A stretch of 27,500 nucleotides of DNA from Neocallimastix lanati (nom. inval.) (taxonomy: Eukaryota; Neocallimastigomycota; Neocallimastigomycetes; Neocallimastigales; Neocallimastigaceae): positions 145,001-172,500 of the forward strand of contig JACVTC010000043.1 of assembly GCA_016946835.1 (NCBI GenBank), given 5' to 3'. Shown piece by piece: positions 1 to 12,474 of this stretch (the first letter of the stretch is position 1; every line of letters begins with the position of its first letter). Under the pieces are notes generated by a model. That model was not told the DNA's origin and ran no database searches. It saw only the letters and a program-made list of their open reading frames with translations. A program made the position numbers and the translations under genes.

Positions 1-926
1 TCACTAAATAAAATATCATTTCTATCAGGATTTATATTACCACTTAATCTTTCATTATTACTACTATAACTAAAGCTATGATTATTGCTATTATGACTAA
101 TCGTTCTACGAATACTAATACTTCTTCCCTTTTTATGATGATTACGATAAAGACGATGATGTTGATGTTGATGTTGATGTTGATAATGTTCCTTGAATGT
201 ATTGGAAAAAGTATCATCATTACTTTTAATCTCCTTCTTTTGATTAACTTTTTCCTTCGGTTCACCTAAAGTATCTTTAATTAAATAACTGGTCCAACTA
301 GAATGAGTATATTTTTCAATAAAACATTTTAAATATTCTTCAAAATCTCTAGAAGGAGGAAATGCAACAACCAAAACGGACATAAGTTTCCAACCTAAAA
401 CAATATGACCAAAGTTTGGATTTTTATTTAATTGCTTACATACTTGACAATAAATTTCATCGCGAATTCCTGCATTATTTAAACCAATTTCAATTAATTT
501 TTGAACATCAGTAAGATTTCCAGAAGAACTCTTTTCACCTAATATGCATTGAATTAAGGAAAAACAACGTAAAGCATCTTTATAATGATCACGAGATGAC
601 TTTAATAGAGGCTGACGAATCGTTTGTTTAGACCAGCATAATAAATTTTCAATAGGTATTTTCTTTCTAAACAAACCTTTACGATGTTCCATAAAATTCT
701 TTTTAGCATACTCATCGAATCCATATGATTTAATGTGATTAAGAATTTCAGTTGATAGTCTTTTATAATGTTCAAATTTCATTGAAACTGGAAGAATTTG
801 GGAATACCCACCAGGGGTTCCATTAATATTTACCTGTGATACATCTATTGAAATGTTAATATCATTTAAAATAATAATAAATAATTATAATAATTATTAT
901 TATATAAATAATAATTACAATTATAA

Positions 927-957
<31 letters not shown>

Positions 958-2183
958 GTAATTATTATAATTGATATATTAATATTAATTTATAATGATT
1001 GAAAATTTTAATTATTTTTATTATAAAATGAATTATTATTGATATTCTTTATTACCAGTAGAATTTAAAACTGAATTATCAATAATTATAGAAATTTTTT
1101 TATTTTCTTGGTTTACTAAATCATCCGGTTCATCTTTATTAAATATCATATCCTCATTTCTTACTTCATACTAACAACAAATAAAATATTATAAAAATTT
1201 TAAAAGAATAAATAATAATAATCATTATAATAATAATAATAAAAAGAATTAGCATAAATTTTTAAATATAATTTTTTTTTTCTGATTATCATTATTTTAA
1301 TTATTAATATTTCAAATAATAATTATTATCATTTAAATTATTAATATAGAATATATATACCTTAATAATTGAATTACGAGAAACATTTTTTAATATTGTT
1401 GTTTGCTATTTAATAATAATAAAATAATATGTTAATAAATCAACACCTTTAAATTTTAATTAATCAATATAAAATTATTTATTTTATTAATTTTATTAAT
1501 AATTGTTAAAACATAGAAAAAATTTTTTTTTTTTTTATTTTCATTCAATACCTGTAATTTAATTAAAGAAATGATTTCGACTATACATAATAAAATAATA
1601 TTAATAATATTAATAATATTATTATTAATAATAATATTATGATTATAAAGATTTATTATTTTAATTATTATTAAATTTAATATCATATTTGAAAAAAAAA
1701 ATTTTTTTACCTCCTTCAGGACGAATCCAATCAGTAAATTTTGTTTTTGTATTATAGTAATAGGGCTATATTAAATAGGGTAAAAATAATATATATATAT
1801 AATTATTAAAATGAATGTTACGTATATTAATTTTCTAAATTGTTATATATTAATTTTATTATTAATACCATTTCGTGTTTTTTGTCATAAAGTTCCCACC
1901 ATTCTACATTATAATCTGAATTTTCATTACTTTTCAAATTTAAAATTTATAAAAAAATATATATATATTAAAATAAAATAATATTAATTATATTTATACA
2001 TATATAAATATTTTTTTAAAAAAAAAAAAAAAAAAAATTGAAAAACTTTTTATTTTATTTTAAAATTTTAACTTACAAAGTAATACCATTTGGTTTTTCC
2101 CAAGTACAGGAACCTGTTTTTATATTAGCATAAAAAGGTTTACTTGTATGTGGGTCAACTAACTCTATCCATTCATGAATCAT
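1..2183 (-). CDS. WW-WW-MyTH4 protein, probable RhoGAP of the Vilse/ARHGAP39 type (partial, 7 exons)
   Basis: Exons, in transcript order: 2183-2077, 1929-1869, 1765-1711, 1580-1552, 1405-1361, 1170-1056 and 844-1; all junctions are GT...AG and keep frame, giving 418 residues before the window edge. The start is the ATG just before the first WW domain. WW1 is residues 4-32 (EWIELVDPHTSKPFYANIKT, then W28 and P31). WW2 (residues 46-72) begins WWELYDKKHEM and continues after an intron with PYYYNTKTKFTDWIRP. A short VEIISLIKLQ segment follows. MyTH4 covers about residues 195-315, with SKQTIRQPLL, IRDEIYCQVCKQ and GWKLMSVLVVAFPP. After it come a His-Gln repeat and a basic Ser/Asn-rich linker. Known family: WW-WW-MyTH4-RhoGAP proteins regulate Rac/Cdc42-type GTPases; WW binds proline motifs and MyTH4 binds microtubules. 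The RhoGAP domain is not visible and is inferred to lie off the left edge. Confidence 0.9.
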
Positions 2184-3900
2184 GATGATATTTAATAATT
2201 TAATAAAACTTTTATTTTTATCAAAAATGTTGTATTTTTTTTTTTTTTTTTTTTTAATAGTTATTATAAAATTTATTTTTGCTCTTCTTTTTTATTATAT
2301 TATCTTCTTTATTTTATTTTCTTTTTATAAGTATTACTTGTTAAAATTTTGTTTCAAATATAATTATAATATACTTTCTCTAAAAGAAAAAGGTTGTATT
2401 TTATATATTATTGGTATCTCAGGATAATATATCAATATATTATTATTAATATTCTTTACAAAAAAAAATAATAATTAATTTTGTTTAATATTTTTTTTCT
2501 AATATTAATATAAAAAAATAAAAATAAAATAATATTTATTAATTAAATATGTTAATAATTTAATTTATATTCTTTTTTCTTCTTTTATTAATAATACAAA
2601 TTATTTAATATATATACATAAATTAGCATAAATTAATTATAATATTGTTTCATTGCTCTTATTATATAATCGATATATAATATTTTTACATAATTTCATA
2701 TATGTGTCTTTTTAAAAAATAAAAAAAAAAATAATAAATTGATTATATAAATATATTTAGTTTAAATTTGGTAATACTAAAAATATTGTATAAAATTATA
2801 CAATTTTTTTTTTTTTTCTTTTTGAAATTTCTATACTTATATATTAAAATTATGTTTTCCTCTTTTCTTTGTAATTAAAACAAATATTGGATTTATCTAT
2901 TATTAATTGTTAATAATATTCTATTCTAGAAATTAAATTATATATATTGAAAAAAAAATATAGAACCTAATTTTAAAGAATTATATCTATTATTAATTAC
3001 TACTGAGTATACTAATTTGTTATTTTTAATAACTATATTGTTGTATCTATTAAACTAATACTATTATGTAATCAATTTTTTTTTTCTTTTCTTTTCCTTT
3101 GGAATAATATACTGTATTGTAATGTTTTTTTTTATAAAATTTATAATTTTTTTGTTTTTTTTCTAGTATTTAATGTCAATATATTCAATCACTTCAAGTG
3201 ATCTTTTGTTTTATTATTGTTATATTTTTTCTTCTTTTTTTGTTAATTTTTTTTTTTTTTTTTACTTATTTAAATTCCAAAAAAAACTCTAAAAATAACT
3301 TTTTTCAAAAAAGGATAATAAATGACATTATGTGAAACTTTTTTTTTTTAAATAAAAAGATGTTATTGACATAATTCTACAATAACAATGGTATATAAGA
3401 TATTAAAAAATAATCTTTCTTTTGGCAACAAAAAAAAAAAGTTTCGAAAAAAAAAAAACTTTAAAAGTAAAGAAAGATATTTAATTATAGTCTTTTTATT
3501 TTTAAAAAGAAAAGTGAAAAAGAAATAATTTAAAGAAAAGAAAAGAAAAGAAAAATATATATATATAATAAAGCTATTTAATAAAATTTTAATAAATTGA
3601 AATGGATGATTTTAATGATTTATATTAATTTAAGATTTCAATTATTATAAAGTTTTCTATTATAATATATTATTCTAATTATATTGAAATATGTATTATA
3701 ATATATTAAAATTTTTTAAAAAAAAAATTTTTTTTTTATTACTTTACTAAAGAAGAAAAATTTTATTTATTATTATTTATTATATTATTCGATTTTTTAA
3801 TTAATCTATTTTTTTTTATGTGGTTATTGAATTATTTATAATTGTTATCATATAAATAAAATAAAAAAAAAAGATTATTTCTCTTTTGAAGGTATTCATT
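2184..3900. other. AT-rich intergenic DNA upstream of the WW-MyTH4 gene
   Basis: This stretch is almost only A and T, with T runs at about 2236-2255, 2805-2818 and 3248-3263 and mixed A/T elsewhere. It should contain the promoter and 5' UTR of the minus-strand gene that starts at 2183, but no specific element can be called because TATA-like sequence is everywhere. No reading frame shows plausible protein composition. Confidence 0.6.
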
Positions 3901-3904
3901 ACCA

Positions 3905-4013
3905 TTTATCTCTCTTATATAATTATATTATTTGATACTATTTTCATTTTTATTTATCTCTCTTATATAATTATATTATTTGATACTATTTTCATTTTTA
4001 TTTATCTCTCTTT
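3905..4013. repeat. 48-bp perfect tandem duplication
   Basis: Two adjacent identical 48-bp units (3905-3952 and 3953-4000) begin TTTATCTCTC and end TTTTCATTTTTA. The first bases of a third unit (TTTATCTCTC) follow at 4001. Identity across the units points to a recent duplication. Confidence 0.95.
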
Positions 4014-4016
4014 ATC

Positions 4017-5790
4017 TTCCTATTTTATTTATTTATTATTTATTACATAATTAACTAAATTTTTATTAATTATTTATTTATTTATTATTTATTTATTATT
4101 TATTTATTTATTATTTATTTATTATTTACTGCATAATTAACTAAATTTTTATTAATTATTTATTATTTATTATTTATTATTTATTTATTATTTATTTATT
4201 TATTATTTATTTATTTATTATTTTTTGTTTATTTATTATTTATTTAATTAATAATTGATTTTGTTCTTTTTTATCTCCTTATTTTTTATATATATAAATT
4301 AGTTATATTTAATATAATATTGCATATTATGAAATGTATGATAATAAATCAATTAAACTAAAAAAAGAAATACAAATAAAAATTAAATTATTTTGTTAAT
4401 GCTTTTTTTTTTTGTTGTTAATTGTTATTGATTCATAATTCTATTTTAATATATTTATTGTGTAACCACCACTGTTATGCATAATCAAACATTACTATTT
4501 ACAATTTTATTCCATTGAAATTTTTTTTAACTTTCTACTGCTGTAACATTGATTTTAATATATTTTATAGATAATATCATCAATATCAATCATTTTTTTT
4601 TTAAACTTTAAAACCTTGGATTTAATAATTAATAGACTAAGTAATGATGTATTATCTATTAGTATATATTATCAACATTATTAAGTTAATATCTATTTTT
4701 ACTATGATTATTTACTTTTATTATTTATTATTTATTATTTATTATTCAATTATTCGATTATTTATTATTTATTATTTATTGTTTATTATTTATTATTTAT
4801 TATTTATTATTTATTATTTATTATTTATTATTTATTATTTATTATTCAATTATTTATCATTTATTATTTATTTATTATTTATTATTCAATTATTTATTAT
4901 TTATTATTTAATTATTTATTATTTATTATTCGATTATTTATTATTTATTATTTATTATATATTATTTATTTATTATTATTTATTATTTATTATTTATTAT
5001 TTATTATTTATTATTCAATTATTTATTATTTATTTATTATTTATTATCTTATATAAATATAACAAATAAATAATATTCTTTCATGAATTTTTTATTAAAT
5101 AATAGAATTTTGTTTTGAAAATTGCCTTATATGGTAATATTAAATAAAATAAATATTTATGATTCATTTTTTTTTATTTTTTTTTTTTTTTACTTTTAAA
5201 TTGTTTTGAAACCATTTAAAATGTTTTTATAATAATATTTATTTTTATAAATTTATTTTTTATCACTTTATTATTATTATTTATTAGAATAATAATTATT
5301 ATTATATTTATAGTGATTAATACTATTATATTTTATTATTATATTTTATGTTTTATACCTAATACATTATTTTAAAATTATAATGTTAAGAATAGCTAGA
5401 TTATAACTTCAAAGAATTTTATTTCTACTCTATTCTTTTTTACTATTTTTAATTAATACATTTACCACATTTACTCTAATTATTTTTATTTAATATTTAT
5501 TAATCAAATATTAATTATTATTATTATTCAATTATTATTTATTTATTTATTTATTATTTATTTATTTATTATTTATTTATTTATTTATTATTTAATTATT
5601 TATTATTTATTAATTTATTATTATTCATTTATTTATTATTTATTTATTATTTATTTATTATTTATTGTTATTTATTATATATTTATTTATATATTTATTA
5701 TTTATTTATTATTCAATTATTATTTATTTATAATGTATTATTATTTATTATTTATTTATTTATTTTATTATTTACTATTTATTATTTTGC
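4017..5790. repeat. TTTA / TTATTTA low-complexity satellite blocks
   Basis: Three blocks (about 4023-4250, 4718-5047 and 5519-5783) are built from mixed TTTA and TTA units. The commonest arrangement is a 7-bp TTATTTA repeat, with occasional TTATTCAATTA variants in the second and third blocks. Between them lie AT-rich spacers with slightly more G and C (for example 4460-4560). The long frame through 4644-5069 encodes only Tyr/Leu/Ile/Phe repeats and is not a gene. Confidence 0.85.
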
Positions 5791-5992
5791 TATTCTTTAG
5801 ATATTCCATTTTTAGTATATTAATTTATTATTTTGTTTCTTCTAAAATTTAATATTTCTTTTATTATTTTATTAATTTGTCTATTAAAATAATTTTTATA
5901 TCATGTTTTTAATAATCTATATATATATATATATATATATATATTTTTAAAAAAAATATTCTATTCGTAAAAATTGTATAAATATGAAGTCT

Positions 5993-6031
<39 letters not shown>

Positions 6032-9000
6032 TATATATATATATTCATTCATTTCACATTAATTACTTGATATCAGATTGATTTTTACTAATAACAATAT
6101 TATTATTAATTTATGCATATTAAAAAAGTAAAATTTTTTTAAAAAAAAAAAAAATTTAAATACTTACATCCTAAAAGTTCTTCCTACCAAAAATTTTTAA
6201 TACTATTTACCCTTTTTTTTTATTATTATTATTATTATATATATAAATAAATCAATAGTATTTTTTTATATTTACAGATTTTTTTTTCTTGTTTATTATT
6301 TTGATTTTGATTTTCGTTTTATTATTATTATATTATTATTATATTTTATTATTTTTTTTTTTTTTATATTTTATAATTATTAGTATTTGATATATATATA
6401 TATATTTTATTTTGTTTTATATTACTTATTCAAACTACTAAATAAAAATTTTTATATTTTATTAAAAAACTTGATTATTAAATTTTATTTATTGTATCAC
6501 TAAGTTATTTACAAAAATATATATATATATATTAATTTTATATCTATTTTTTTTTTTGATGTTTTGATAAAAGTAAAATAACTTTACTTAAAAAGCTTTG
6601 CGCAAACTAAATATAAAAAAAAAAATCGAAATAAAAAATGAAAAATGAACTGAAACGAAATGAATTGTTAAATATAACAATAAAATAATGTTTTGTATTA
6701 GTTATTGTATCAAACTACTAAATATTTTTTTTAACTATTATCTGTTATGTTATTAAAAAAGTTAATTAAAATTTTATATTATACTATTTTATTATAAAAT
6801 TACTACCACAATTTTAATAGAAATGTAAAGATAAAAAAAAAAAAAAAAAAAGTTAATATTTCCTAATAATGAAATATTTAACACTTTATTATATTAATAT
6901 ATTAAAACTTATATATATTAATTATCACAATAATTAAAATTTGTTATGCCAATTAATAAAATTACTAATATTAATTTTATATAAATAATTAATTTTTCAT
7001 ATATCTTACTTTTTTTCTTCTTTTTTTATAACTATTTACAATTCTATATAATAAAATATATAATATAATTTTGTTTATATGTTTTCTTTTACTATTAAAA
7101 TTATTATTGCAATTAGTTGAAATATTTCATACTTTAGTTTTAGTATTATTACTATTTTTTTTTTTTTTTTTTTGTTAAATTTTTTAAGATTTTTTTTTTT
7201 TATTATTTTTCTATTTTAATTTTAGTACTATATTACTTTTTCTTTTATTTTATTATTTTTTTTATTTTATTATTTTTGTTGCTTTTTTGCTTTTCGACTT
7301 TATTTTATTTTAATTTTTCTTTAATTTTTTTATTTTTTATTTTTTTTTTTTATTTTTCTAATTATATTGCAATAATTTGTATTTTATTATTATTGTATTA
7401 TTTTTTATTATTTCTTTTATCTTTTATTTTATTATTATTATTTTTTTTTAATATAATTTTATTATTTTTACTATTTAATTAAAATGATATTATATTCTAT
7501 AAAATACATAGGAACTTATGCTTTATAAATATACTAATATCACTTTATTATAACTTTAATCTTTAATATTAAAAAAAAATAAAAATATATAATTAATAAA
7601 AAAAAATATTATAGTTAGTTTATTATTATTAATAATATTATTTTATTATTTATATTGAATATAAATATAAATATAAAATTTAATAATTACTTTTTATTTT
7701 TTTTTTTTTAATTGAATTTCATATTAAATTTTTCAATTAACCATAAAATAATAATTTATTTCAGTGATAATTGAAAAAAATCAAAATAATTAAAAAGAAA
7801 TTGTAGAATTACTTTAAATTTTTATTTATTAAAAGTAAAAAACGAAATATAAAATAATACTAAAAAATTTAAATAAAATTTTATAATAAAAAAAATATTT
7901 TTGTCTTTGTTTTTTATTTTTTGTTTTTTATAGTAATATTTTTTAATAAAATATTAATTTATAAAATATCTAATTGTGAAGCTGTTTTGAATTAGAATAA
8001 ATATTATCAAAATATTTATGTGACGTTTTTTTTTTTTTTTTTTTTTTTTTTTTGAGTATTTATATATATATTTTTTTATTATTTCATTTATTACATATAT
8101 TCAATATAATTTAAAATGAAATAAAAAAAAAATAGAAAAAAAAAATTAATAATGTTTAAAAAGAAAAATAAGTGATATAGAAGAAATAAAAAAGTATTTT
8201 TTTTAATTATAATATAAAAAAGAAAAGTGATAATGAGAAATAATAAAGTTTGAAAGGAAAAATAAAAAAAAAAAAAAAAGAACAAAATAAAAAAAAAAAA
8301 TTAGATTTAAATATTTTTTTTTTTTTTTTTTTTTTTTTAATAAAAATTATTTTATTTTCAAATTAAGATTTTAATTTTTTATTAAAATAAAATGTAAAAA
8401 TTAAAAATTAAAAGTTTAATTAATATAATTTAAATTAAAAATTATACTTAATAAAATACAACAAAAACTGATATACGAGTAAAATAATTTTTTTTTTTTA
8501 ATTTTTACATTTCTTTATTTTTTATTTTTTTATTTTTTTTTTTTATTATTATTTATCTAATAGTAAATTAAAAGAAAAGAGAAAAAAGGATTACTATAAT
8601 CATTTAAAATATTATTCTTAATAATATATATCATATTATTATAACATATTATATATTATTTTTAGATTGAAAGTTCTAATACAATTAAATATTTCCTATT
8701 TTTTTTTTTCCTATTCTTTATACATTTATATAAAATATTAACTTTAATCATCTTGACTTGATAATTTATAACAATTTACAACAATTAAATCATTTTTATA
8801 TTATTTAAATGTTATAATTTGTAGTAGACATATAATTAATCGTCTTTTTTTTTTTTTTTTTTATAGAAGTGCATAAAAATAAAATAAGAAAAAAAATTTC
8901 CCCGTTAAATATAAATCAATCAAACTTCTACAATTACACATGGATATTTTTATATATTTTATATTAATTAAAATATTATTTTATTTACTTTCATCTATCT

Positions 9001-9056
9001 AATTGTTATATTATATCTTCTTATAAAAAAAAAAACATGATTTGAAATTAGTATAT
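5791..9056. other. AT-rich intergenic DNA with homopolymers, no gene seen
   Basis: The region contains a long TA dinucleotide run at about 5921-5943, A runs at about 6000-6028 and 6835-6851, T runs at 7156-7173, 8027-8053 and 8316-8338, and T-rich stretches at 7160-7480. No frame has coding-like composition and no tRNA or snRNA was recognised. Open frames here are Phe/Leu/Ile/Tyr strings from T-rich DNA. Confidence 0.6.
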
Positions 9057-9166
9057 ATTTATATCTTTGCATTTACACAATATAATATTATTAACCTATC
9101 TTTAATTAGTGAAGATTTATATCTTTGCATATACACAATATAATTATTATTACCTATCTATAATTA
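9057..9166. repeat. Diverged tandem duplication, about 52 bp
   Basis: Two copies at 9057-9107 and 9115-9166 share TTTATATCTTTGCAT, ACACAATATAAT and ACCTATCT blocks in the same order, with scattered substitutions. They are older than the perfect duplication at 3905. Confidence 0.85.
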
Positions 9167-9226
9167 TCATTTAAATTTTGTTTTATAATTATAGTATTAT
9201 CTATAGAGTCAATAACTCTTACATTA

Positions 9227-9228
<2 letters not shown>

Positions 9229-9261
<33 letters not shown>

Positions 9262-9376
9262 ATGGACATTTCAATTAATATATATTAGTCATTAATTAAA
9301 AGGTATATATAATATATGTATAATTGTAATGAGATATAAAATTGAAATAAAATAAAAATAAAAACAAAAAAATAAA

Positions 9377-9432
<56 letters not shown>
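9229..9432. repeat. Long poly(A) runs, including an uninterrupted A50
   Basis: An A run occupies about 9229-9260, and a second, uninterrupted run of 50 A occupies 9383-9432, followed by A-rich sequence with single C or G interruptions. Runs of this length could act as nucleosome-excluding DNA. No adjacent gene or target-site duplication marks them as retroposon tails. Confidence 0.9.
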
Positions 9433-9436
<4 letters not shown>

Positions 9437-10679
9437 AAAAATAAAAGCAAAAACAAAAACAAAAATATTATATATGTCTGTAATTGTAATTCCAACAAAA
9501 AAAATAATAAAAATAATAATAATAATAATAAATAAAAAATAATTACAAAATAATATATTTTAATTATAATTATAGATGTATAATTATATATATATATAAT
9601 TGTATAGAGTTTATTTTCAATCTATAAAAAAATTTTTTTATAAATTAGAGTTTACTTTCAAATTTTTTTTTTTTAAAAAAAAAATAAAAGTTTTTTAATT
9701 AATCTATAAACGTAAAAAAAAAAATCATTTTAAAATTTGTATAAATATAAAAAAAATATTTAATTAAATATTATACACCAATAATATTCACGTAAATTAA
9801 TGATATCTCAAAACTTTAAATACAATAAAAATAAAAATAATAAAAATAATAAAAAAAAAAAAAAAATTGTGGATTTTATGATAATAATAATTGAAATAAT
9901 ATTTAATAATTATTAAAAATATTAAAAAATAAAAATTATTTGTATTAAGTTGAAAATAATAGCATTAAGAAAAAGATAAATTATGAAGCTTTATAATACA
10001 AAGTCATAATATTTTAATATCATTATTTTATCATATAATAAAAAAAAAAAAAGAATCAATAAATTATTTTTTATTATTTATAATATTTATTATATACATT
10101 ATTAGAGTATTAATTAATATTTGTTAATTAGTTATAATTATTAATATTAATCATTTATATAAAATAAATATTTTTGTAATAATTATAAAGGCCTAATTCA
10201 TATTCATTTGACTTAATATATAAGTGAAGAAAAAAATGTAAAATAGATTGATAAATTCTGATAATGTATAATTTAATTTAGTTCATAATATTTTTTATAA
10301 ATAAAATAATAAACTAAAATATATATTTATCATTCTTTTAAACTAACATATATATTTAAATATTTATATTTATATCTATTAGTAATTATTATTATTATTA
10401 CTCTGATGTCCTGATACCATCCATCTATTTAATATTTAAAGAATTCAATGAAATATTATTGAAAATTAAAAAAAAAAAAATAATTATTTTTATTTGACTT
10501 TATTGTTCAGTAAATAGGATATTTCATTTTATATATCAAATAATAAATAAATAAAATAGAAAAATATAATAATTATTATATGAAATTATATGAAATTATA
10601 TAAATAAACAAATTATCATAATTAAAGTCTTTTTAAAATTTTTATAATTGAAATATTAAATAAAGTTTATTCCTAGTCT

Positions 10680-10712
<33 letters not shown>

Positions 10713-11037
10713 TGAAATATTATTTGATAACTCATAAAATTATAATAAATAAAATTATTACAATACATAAATAATATATAGAGTACATATATTAAATCTA
10801 TTATGTAATGTAACACTTTTTTTTTTTTTTAATTAGTTTAAACTTTATCAAAGTTAATGTGTAACAAATTAATAATTTTAATTTTAATTTTTAATTTTTT
10901 TTTTTTTTTTTTTTAAATTTTATTCACTAATTAAAAATAAAAAAAAAAAAAAAATATACATTTATATTAACCGTTCTATATGAAGTATTATTTAAATTTA
11001 AATTATATATGAACTATTGTTTAAATTATATATCTAC
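9433..11037. other. AT-rich intergenic DNA, no gene seen
   Basis: The sequence is mixed A/T with A or T runs near 10680-10706, 10817-10830, 10897-10914 and 10938-10953. Short patches of slightly higher complexity occur at 10190-10260 and 10400-10450, but neither gives a recognisable RNA or protein signature. Confidence 0.55.
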
Positions 11038-11158
11038 TTTAAATTTAAATAATAGTTCATAGAATAGTTTTGTATATATAATTTAGATAATAGTTCAGAG
11101 TTAAAGTTGACTAAATTATATATACAAACTATTCTATGAACTATTATTTAAATTTAAA
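11038..11158. repeat. Near-perfect inverted repeat (49/48-bp arms, 24-bp loop)
   Basis: Arm 1 is 11038-11086 and arm 2 is 11111-11158. They are reverse complements across their full length apart from one extra T in arm 1 (GTTTTG against the GTTTG complement). The loop is 11087-11110. Related, diverged segments (ATATATGAACTATTGTTTAAAT and similar) lie upstream at about 10985-11035. This could be a small foldback or MITE-like element, or a palindrome created by local rearrangement. No transposase is present in the window. Confidence 0.9.
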
Positions 11159-11417
11159 TGATATACCAACTCTTTTATATAAACTATTATATATATAATT
11201 ATTTAAATGATTCTATTTATTTTTATATAAAAAAAAAAAAAAAAATAAAAAAATAAAAAAGAAAAAAAAAAAAAAGTCAATTTAAATATTGATTGAATGA
11301 TTTAAAGTTAGATAAATATAAATATAACTATATAATTTGATTTACATTTAATATTTTTATACATATACTATTTAAATGAATAATAATTTAGGACTATATC
11401 GCTAAATAAATTAAATA

Positions 11418-11450
11418 AATCATAGCTATCGGTTCCTTTACTCTATGATT
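11418..11450. repeat. 8-bp perfect hairpin
   Basis: AATCATAG at 11418-11425 pairs with CTATGATT at 11443-11450, with a 17-nt loop (CTATCGGTTCCTTTACT) that is unusually rich in G and C for this region. It sits alone in AT-rich DNA and no function is evident. Confidence 0.6.
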
Positions 11451-12474
11451 ATTATAATGATCAATTTTTCACTAAAAGAGGGAATAAGTAAAAATAATAA
11501 AAAATTAAAAAAAAAAAAAAATTATTAAAAGTACAGATTGAATAGAATAAAATAATTGAATAGAATATTAAATAAATAAAAAAAAAAAAAAAAGTATAGA
11601 TTGAATAAAATAAAAATAAAATAGTAGAATATTAAATAAGAAAATAATAGATTGAATAAATAAAAATAAAAATATATAAATATTAAACATATTATTATTT
11701 TATAAAATATTTTATATAAAGTTCTCAAAAATTATTTATTTTTAATAATTTATTTATTTTTAATATATATATTTTGTTTTCCTTTTTTTTTTTTTTTTTT
11801 TTTATTTTTTTATTTTTATTTTCTTTTTTTTTTTTTTTATTTTTTATTTTTTATTTTTTATTTGTTATTTATTTTGTTTATTTCTTTTATTATTATTCTT
11901 ATTATTATTAGTAGTAGTAGTATTCTAAATTTTTATTGTATAATATTTATTTTATATATTAATTTTTAAAGGAACTTTTTTTTTTCTTTCTTTCTTTCTT
12001 TCTTTGTTATTAATATTATTAATTAATAACAATTAATTATTATTAATTATTATTATTATTATTACATTATATTATATTAAAAGTTTTGATAGCTTATTTA
12101 TTTTATTATATATATATATATATTTAATTTTTCAATATATATCATTATTATTTTAGTACAATAAATAAATTAATTTAAAAATTTTGTTACTATTTCATTT
12201 CCTTTTTTATTATTTTATTATGTTGTTTCTACTTCCTTATGAACTAAAAGATAACTTATTTCTTTATTAATTAATTAATAAATTAATTAATTAAAACTAT
12301 TAAAATAAAATAATGAAAAAAAAATTCATTTTTTTGTTTTTGTTTCTTCTTTCTTTCTTTCTTTTTTTTTTTCAATTTTTCTCATTTTATATATATATAT
12401 ATATAAAACATAATATATATATTAGGAAGATAGATATATCAAAATAAAAACACAGATAGCTATAAAACTAAATT
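11451..12474. other. AT-rich intergenic DNA downstream of the Ser/Pro-tail gene
   Basis: This stretch includes a TTTC repeat at about 11984-12004, ATT repeats at 12041-12070, T runs at 11780-11842, and TA runs at 12107-12124 and 12391-12405. It lies 3' of the minus-strand gene ending at 12475, so its right part should hold that gene's 3' UTR. AATAAA-like hexamers are too frequent to nominate a polyadenylation site. Confidence 0.55.

Noticed and set aside
44-269. Open frames on both strands at the left end
   Set aside because: They overlap exon 7 of the WW-MyTH4 gene in other frames; the real frame there encodes the basic, Ser/Asn-rich linker.
4644-5069. 141-codon plus-strand open frame
   Set aside because: Composed of Tyr/Leu/Ile/Phe repeats from TTATTTA units; no domain, no codon structure, no homologue recognised.
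6594-6604. AGCTTTGCGCA, identical to the 5' end of U4 snRNA
   Set aside because: The match stops after 11 bases; the following sequence is plain AT-rich DNA without U4 stems or an Sm site.
7276-9498. Phe-rich open frames at 7276-7482, 8091-8285 and 9292-9498
   Set aside because: Pure products of T or A homopolymer tracts.
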